Source of the DNA: Dastarcus helophoroides
Lineage: Eukaryota > Arthropoda > Insecta > Coleoptera > Bothrideridae
DNA length: 64,000 nt
Assembly (NCBI GenBank): GCA_028583605.1
Contig: CM053326.1
Coordinates: 32,161,431 to 32,225,430 of the forward strand
Reading direction: 5' to 3'
Each line of letters opens with the position of its first letter. Position 1 is the stretch's first letter. The position numbers and the translations under genes are program-made. Of the stretch, positions 58,407-64,000 are shown one piece after another. Below the pieces are notes generated by a model. That model saw only the letters and a list, made by a program, of their open reading frames with translations. It was not told where the DNA came from and searched no databases.

Positions 58407-59899
58407 TGAGGGTAAATCAAATATGAACCGGAATTTCAATCATGTCGCCATGAGGGCATCGGGAGTGTGCACATACTCTTTGACATGTTAGGTGGGGATA
58501 TAACGTCACTTCTCGCCCTCAAGCAAATTCCGTCCTCGCCGTTTGTCATTTGTAAATACAGTGAGTTAGCAAGAGGTTCATCCGCACGTTGCGCAGGGCA
58601 TTATTATTAAATTTCTTGCCGTTGAAGGTGTAAAGCCCGCCGAAATTCTTTGTAGACTAGAAGCACACTGAGGGGATACTTGTTTGAAGAAAACTCAAGT
58701 GTATTAATGGTACAAACAATTTTTGGAATGACGAACTCAAGTTGAAAATGAACCCCATGCCCATCATCCTCGGACCAGTGTGACTGCGGACAAGATTAAT
58801 GCTGTGCAACACCTTTTGTGCACGTCAATTTTCTGCATGAACGTCGTAGGGTTAATGCTGCCTACTACTGCCAGATATTGGATGAAGCAAAACGTGGATA
58901 TCGACGAAAGAGTCACGAATTGTCGGTCAGAAATGTGCGCTCCCACTCAGCCAATCTGACACATCAAAAATTAGAGGAAATGCATTGAGCAACATTAGAA
59001 CACCCTCCTTATAGTTCAGACTTATCACCATGCGATTATCATATGTTTGGGCCACTGAAAGATACTCTAGCGATTCCATGAGGATGCTGCTGTTGAGACA
59101 TTTATGCGCAATTGGCTGCAAACACGCCTCCCTTCTTTTTATGATGATGGCATTAAAAAACTCCCAATTCTCTGGAGAAAATGCATAGCAAAATCAGGAG
59201 ATTATCTAGAAAAAAAGTTCATAACTTTTATATACACATCAGGAAAGACAAACACTGTCCATAGGGAGAATGTTAATGAGAGATTTAACATTGAGAGCTA
59301 ATAGTGGGATGGATGGGCGGTGCCTTGTATTCTCCTACACCGGTGTAAACAATTCAACGCAGAGCGCAGCGATCAGTGCTGGTGGAGATTTCAGTAGTAC
59401 ATCATAGGTTCTAACGTGTTTTGTTACGGAATTACAACTGGCAGGCAACAATTTTATTAAAATTTGCGTACCACACGCTGTTTGTTCTTTTAGTTTGTTG
59501 ATTTCATCAACGTCTGAGACAAAATAAAACTCATATTTTTTGATAACCAAAATAAATAAACGAGAATTCTTAAACAAAATAAATAATATTTCTAATGACG
59601 AATATAACAAAATAACTCTTTAAACATTACAATATAAGGAGTTCAAATAGGCTGCCAGATTGTGCTAAACAATATTCCAGTCTGTTGTAAAACTCTCGAC
59701 GAGTTTTTTCTAACATCTAAACTGGAAGATATGAGCATGCTGCGTCAAAGTAGGGGAATACGCTCAGCGGCCGTAGAAAACTATGGAAGGGACAATTCTT
59801 AGCGTTTTACATGGACAATGAAAATTTTTCCTTATCTGTATGTATCTTATACTAATAAATTTTTAAAAACAAAGTCCTGTTTATATTTGATTCCCCTCA
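58407..59899 (+). mobile_element. Mariner element (plus strand), degraded, with a 600-bp insertion
   Basis: The left end, TGAGGGTAAATCAAATATG then AACCGG, is mirrored at the right end, ...CCTGTTTATATTTGATTCC then CCTCA. TA flanks both ends (58405-58406 and 59900-59901). The 3' flank of the transposase matches the mariner at 37441. The match breaks at about 59238 and resumes at about 59839 (TATGTATCTTATAC), with roughly 600 bp of unrelated sequence between. The insert has short similar ends (TCAGGAAA and, inverted, TAAGGAAA) and a possible TATACA/TATGTA duplication, so it may be another element. Confidence 0.85.
58600..59225 (+). pseudogene. Mariner transposase remnant
   Basis: Broken plus-strand frames give ISCR-like start KFLAVEGVKPAEILCRLEAH (N-terminal HTH), VYXWYKQF and VTADKINAVQHLL. 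After a deletion they continue LEEMH, LEHPPYSSDLSPCDYHMFG then PLKDTL (third catalytic Asp region) and FMRNWLQTRLPSFYDDGIKK then LPILWRKCIAKSGDYLE. The middle, with the first Asp and the HDN block, is missing or decayed. It therefore shares its ends and C-terminal part with the copy at 37441, where instead the HDN block is triplicated. Confidence 0.85.
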
Positions 59900-59901
59900 T
59901 A

Positions 59902-61235
59902 TATTAATTCATAAAATAGTCAGGTCCCCGAGTTATTTTCTACGCAATCATTGAGGTTTTTCACGAGTAGATTTGTTATAAAGTCGATAGCAATTCAAAT
60001 GTGTTAAAACCTGGCAGTTGTCAATCACTGATTTTGATTTATAACATACATTAAAAACATAAGACATTTCCACAAACAACTTGATGACTTTTTCATTTGA
60101 ACACCCGATACTTAGCTCTAAAGAAAAAAAAAGTTTATGCTACACACATCTGACATGTGTATCTTAGGGGAGCATGTTTTTTAATATAATTACTCTGTGT
60201 ATATAATTCATTTTTATGAATAATTTAGAATATTTATTAAGGCTAGACTATAATTAGCGTATTAAATAATTTAATTAACTTGTTGAGAGTCAAGCAATAA
60301 GTCATAACCACTCAATCTCGCTGCAATACGTTCATCTGTGCGGATGCATTAAAATGATAATTGCGAAATTTTTATATAAAATTTATTAGCTAAATTAATA
60401 TAGGCAACAATGCAGTGTGAAAAGTTATTAAGTAAAGTAGTTACATTAGCTGCATCGAACAATGGAAGTTGCAAACTGTAGAGCAAACAGAAATTTTCAC
60501 ATCTATAAAGTACATGCGTAAAACTGACACGCCTAATAAAACACAAGAAGCAGCAAGATGTTAATCAAAAAATTAAAATGTGTCGGCATATCAAACGCGC
60601 GCATCTGTTTCCGAGAATAATTTCATTAGAAACCCTACTTGTTACTGTCAGTTCCATGCAAAAAAATTAACAATTCATTATAAGGCATGAAATCAAAAGT
60701 ATATTAGTATTCGGATAATTTGTTATTGTGAAATGGGCAAGAACGTGTTAGCTCTCAAAAACTGGCATTTTATACGTGAATTGAACCGACAAATGCACTT
60801 GTTTTGATAAAAACTTCACTCGCATTAGGTGTCAGCCAAAAACAGTCACCTTGATTAACGTTACCTTTGTTAACGAAATCTTGGTATAACGAATTCCTCA
60901 ATTGAAACCAAAAACGCGTTGACAGTGTGAATGAAGTGACGATGTTAATAAAGAAAAATAAAAAAAAATATTAATCACAAACTATACAGTGCTAGTCTGT
61001 AACTTGGAATAAATTCAGTAAATCAAAGACGGTTTTTTTTTCGGAAATATGTTTGGACACGTCGATTAATATTTTAATTTGCGCTCTTTTTAATGTATGA
61101 AAATTTCATACAGAATATTTCCAATTTAGGATATGATGTCATCGACAATTTTTTTAAATGGCAACCCTATTTTTTCTTGACTATTCTTAAAAGGAGTATC
61201 AAGGTCACATGCGTACCAAGAAAATCTTCTTGTCC
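59902..61235. other. Unassigned, mostly non-repetitive sequence
   Basis: No recognised gene. ATGGCAACCCTATTTTTTC at 61159 may belong to the start of the transposon that follows. Confidence 0.4.
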
Positions 61236-61349
61236 CCACTAGTCAGATAGGTAGGGAACTCGAAATTAGCGAGTCTTCAGTTGCAAGAATTCTGAAAATG
61301 CAAAAATTTTATCCTTATAGAATGACAATCTTCCATGAACTCTTAGAAG

Positions 61350-63096
61350 GGTTAGTTAGTTGGTGTCACCGCAGTGCGATTAAAGTTTAGTGAAGTGACC
61401 GTGCGAGAACAGAGAGGTTTGTTCTCCAACAGAATTGTGCGACAATGAAGAGAAAACAGCTGAAGACCTGCAAAGGGCAACAAGCCCGAAATCCGATGAC
61501 GATTTTAAAAATATGCCGATAGACGTATTAAAGGAAATATTTTTATTGATGGAGACGGCAATAAAAGACAAAGTAGGCGACTTGAACGCTACACAAAATG
61601 TAGAATGCTTGGTTACTGAAGAAAAGAAGAAAGATTTGATCTCAACACAAAATGAAGAAGAAAGCGAAGAAAATACTGAAAATTCCGTCGTTAACTCAGA
61701 GAGCATAGCGATGGAAAAGAAAAAAGAAGAAGAGGAAAAGCGCGTAAAGCGTAAGAAGACAGAAGAATTCAAAATAATGGCTATTCAAGCAAAGCCAAGC
61801 AAAAGTAACAACAAAACTCGTGAAAGAAAAGGACAGGTACCTCCAGTTATTCTGCGGGAGCAGAAAAATTGGACGGTAACCGCGAATACCATGAAGACGA
61901 AGAATATTGAATACATTAAGGCACAAGCGAGTAAGGATGGAATAAAAATCTATCCTACCCGCCCCAAAGATCATCAAGCCCTTGTTAAGGAACTCAAGAA
62001 AAAGAAAATTCAATACCGCACGTGCTCCCTTTCAGAGGAAAGAAACCTCAAGATAGTACTGAAAGGAATTCCCACTTTCCTAAAGAAAAAAGAAGTTGAA
62101 GCCGATTTAAAGGAAAAAGGATTTCATCCAACTAAAATTATTCGGATGTGCAAGAGAAGCAAGGAGAGGACAATAATGCCACTCGTCTTTGTTGAGCTAA
62201 ACCGAGACGAGAAGAAGTTTTACGAAATGAAAACCTGCTGCGGCCTAGATATAGGAGTAAGGGCCCTCGGGAGAAGAAAAGACGTCAGGAAGTGTTTCAA
62301 CTGCCAGCGCTGCGGATACACGCAAAAGAATTGCCCCGCGGGACCCAATCTGCGTCAACTTTAGGACAAAATCATGCGACGAAGACATGCGAACTTCCGA
62401 AGACACAGCCGGCAAAATGCGCCAACTGCGAAGGTGCTCACCCTGCGAGCGATCGCGGTTGTCCCGCATTACCGAAAACCAGAAACAGCAAAGTCAATCC
62501 TGCAAAGAGAATCGAGGGAGTCTCTTACGCAAGTAAAGCTAGGGCGGAGATAGAAGACAACGAAAAGAAGGCAGAAAAAAGAGAAGACGGAAAGGCAAAG
62601 AAGCAAGAAGAGAGAGTAAACAAGAAGGAAAAAAAAAGACAAAAGGGCAAAGGTAAGCATTATTTTGTGTGACATGATAATGCAATTTTCCAACTCAGGA
62701 GCATCGACAAAGGAAGTTAACAACTTCATAGAGAAGATGCAGAAACTACTGAAGATAGTAGAGTGAATCAAGAAGACAGGAAGCAGTCTACTAACCCCGG
62801 GTTTTTGTATGGTTTCCCCGGGGGCTCGGTCAAATGACTAGTAGGCGAAAGAAAAACAAAGCGCTCCATACGCATGAAGAGGGTGTTTTCAGTAAATGGC
62901 ACAAAAAGCGCAGGTATGTAAAGTCTGCAAAAAAAGAGAAGTAGACATGGAAGGTCTAAGTCTCTAAAGAGACAAAAAAAGCAAACAGAAACATACGAGA
63001 GGAGACAAAGTTCTTAATAGAAAGTACAGAGCGACGAAGGGGTAAGAGGAACGAATTCCTGACCCCACATGGAGATTGGAAGACAAAGACAAAGAT
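61350..63096 (+). mobile_element. LINE with 5' end and ORF1, lacking ORF2, with 8-9 bp TSD
   Basis: The LINE interrupts the transposase. TCTTAGAAG lies at 61341-61349 and 63097-63105. It starts GGTTAGTTAGTTGGTG, holds a gag-like ORF1, and ends after CCCCACATGGAGATTGG. Between ORF1 (end near 62766) and the 3' end there are only about 330 bp, including the GC-rich GGTTTCCCCGGGGGC segment and broken frames. ORF2 has therefore been deleted or was never copied. It may be the same broad type as the endonuclease remnant at 19775-20985, but there is no overlap to test this. Confidence 0.8.
61435..62766 (+). pseudogene. LINE ORF1 (gag-like, PRE_C2HC plus zinc knuckles), frameshifted
   Basis: The first frame (61435-62364) is open but begins at a TTG; its first in-frame ATG is at 61513, and another ATG at 61445 lies in a different frame, so the start is uncertain. 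Residues about 1-130 are Lys/Glu-rich. Residues about 190-280 (NLKIVLKGIPTFLKKKEVEA, LKEKGFHPTKI, MPLVFVELNRDEKKFYEM) match the domain that precedes the zinc knuckles in jockey-type gag proteins. The first CCHC knuckle starts CFNCQRCGYTQKNC. A frameshift near 62340 moves the rest to another frame, with CANCEGAHPASDRGCP as the last knuckle and a Lys/Arg-rich tail. KEVNNFIEKMQKLLKIVE ends at a stop near 62766. The protein binds LINE RNA. Confidence 0.85.
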
Positions 63097-63257
63097 TCTT
63101 AGAAGATGATCCGGATAGAAGATTCCAGTTTTGCGAACAAATTATGGATCTACTGGACAGAAATGTTCTAAACACAGAAAATATCCTGCTTTCAGATGAA
63201 TCAACGTTTATGTTATATGGTGAGCTAAATCGTCAAAGTTGTCGTTGCTTTTTCTAA

Positions 63258-63440
63258 ATCTAAGGCAACCAATAAAGTTCGTGCGGTTTTTCTTTATCGT
63301 CTACTTTTATGAATTATATTTAGTAAACAGGATGTAGTGGCGTGGTAATTTTAAATAAAGGTTAAAACTTATGTCAAGGTAATATCATTCAGTGTATTTG
63401 ATAAGTTAGATTACTTTGAATTAAATTGCAAAATCTTTAC
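63258..63440. other. Unassigned spacer between two transposons
   Basis: AT-rich, 183 bp. No inverted termini recognised. Confidence 0.35.
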
Positions 63441-63446
63441 TAGAGT

Positions 63447-64000
63447 ATGGCCGTGTCAAATGCAATAATTCGTGCTTGTTTATGAAGTCAAACTTGGTAC
63501 CGAGGCTGCAGAAGCTTGTCGTAAAATATGCACTGCTCTTGGGGAAGGTACTGCAGCTGAATGACGGGTCAGAAGTGGTTTCGGAAATTTGCCTCTGGAG
63601 ATGAAAATCTGGAAGGTGAACCTCGCTCCGGAAGACCATCAACGATCAACAACGACGATATCAAGCTGGCGATCGAGCATGATACTAGTTAGACATATCA
63701 AGCTCTTGCCTTAAGATTCAACATGAGTAATGAAACTATTCGCATACATTTATACCAGCTTGGGAAACGATGGAAGTTAAGCAAATGGGTACCACATGAA
63801 TTGAGTGAAACGAACAAGTTACAGAGCTTAACAATCTGTTCCTCGTTGCTTTCCCGCCACAACTTAATGTCGTTTTTTGACCAAATGTTGACGTGTGATG
63901 AAAAATCGATTATATACTGCAACAATAAGAGCTCATATCATTGGCTATCCAGTAAAGATACGTTGCCGTTGACTTCTAAATCAAACATTTACCAACAAAA
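63447..64000 (+). pseudogene. Mariner transposase, N-terminal and first catalytic part, cut by the window edge
   Basis: Plus-strand frames, shifted more than once, read EAAEACRKICTALGEGTAAE (N-terminal HTH), FRKFASGDENLEGEPRSGRP-like remnants, INNDDIKLAIEHD, and ALRFNMSNETIRIHLYQLGK then RWKLSKWVPHELSE. WVPHEL is a mariner signature. LTCDEKSIIYCNN follows with the first catalytic Asp at 63897-63899, then YHWLSSKD. At least one stop (near 63694) and indels near 63558 break the frame. This is a different mariner from the copies at 37441 and 58407. The rest of the gene lies beyond the window. Confidence 0.88.

Larger units (their letters stand above)
61244..63257 (+). pseudogene. Tc1/mariner-superfamily transposase split by a LINE
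   Basis: The 5' part (61244-61348) reads QIGRELEISESSVARILK then MQKFYPYRMTIFHELLE, a helix-turn-helix end-binding domain. The 3' part (63105-63257) reads DDPDRRFQFCEQI then ILLSDESTFMLYGELNRQSC, the first catalytic Asp region (SDEST) of the same transposase type. Relatives have REL.IS..SV.RIL...KFHPY....HQEL.E.D...R..FC at this junction, so the two parts are adjacent in the protein. They are separated by the LINE at 61350-63096. The catalytic part beyond NRQSC is lost after the stop at 63257. It resembles insect transposases annotated with the DUF4817 HTH; that label is from memory. Confidence 0.8.

Noticed and set aside
61380..61772. 130-residue minus-strand ORF
   Set aside because: It is the antisense shadow of LINE ORF1, Ser/Phe-rich as expected from the complement of Glu/Lys codons.

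Overview
The window looks like gene-poor, repeat-dense nuclear DNA from an animal, most likely an arthropod and probably an insect. It is AT-rich and has no operons and no ORF that reads as an intact single-copy host gene. It carries decayed copies of transposable-element groups common in insect genomes: jockey/R1/CR1-type LINEs, Penelope-like elements (PLEs), mariner, pogo-like and other Tc1/mariner-type DNA transposons, and solo LTRs. I cannot name the species from sequence alone.

Layout. 1-3655: a decayed LINE reverse transcriptase on the plus strand, with a matching LINE 3' end inverted at the left edge. 6046-6397 and 13522-13858: two solo LTRs of one family. 7440-13500: degenerate AT-rich quasi-repeat DNA interrupted by a foldback element (9334-9552) with an 11-bp target-site duplication (TSD). 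13866-15789: an internally deleted pogo-like transposon with a C-terminal PHD-like finger. 19775-20985: LINE endonuclease remnant (minus strand). 22200-22412: PLE 3' end. 23990-24125: LINE remnant. 27468-29224: a TIR element with pogo-like ends and no transposase. 31010-34240: a large inverted repeat with a GA microsatellite in one arm only. 37378-38930: a mariner copy with a third solo LTR nested in it, flanked by inverted PLE ends. 39800-40690 and 47550-48600: a diverged segmental duplication. 43321-46479: a 3.2-kb element with a perfect 10-bp TSD. 47.2-49.7 kb: transposase fragments and MITEs. 50045-51060: a PLE with a recognisable GIY-YIG endonuclease. 52190-53008: a 382-bp direct-repeat unit plus an inverted copy, each carrying a well-formed hammerhead ribozyme motif. 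54425-54800: a minisatellite. 57927-59899: another foldback element followed by a mariner. 61240-63257: a transposase split by a LINE. 63447-64000: a mariner running off the window edge.

The most interesting thread is the ribozymes. Three unrelated-looking repeat families share one small architecture: a short stem I, a CTGANGA-like core, a hairpin stem II, GAA, and a 3-bp stem III (ACG/CGT or ACC/GGT). This is the layout of type I hammerheads known from Penelope-like elements and from small circular-RNA retroelements. One of the three families is the 3' region of the PLE whose GIY-YIG endonuclease is also in the window. By my block boundaries about 40 percent of the window is a degenerate quasi-periodic sequence built from phrases such as GAAATTTTGAGAAAAAGTC or the reverse complement, in blocks that switch strand.

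All protein-coding remnants seen are broken by stops or frameshifts, so the region behaves as a transposon graveyard. The working relationships are between elements: nested insertions give a relative age order, and the PLE may supply the machinery for the ribozyme-bearing repeats.
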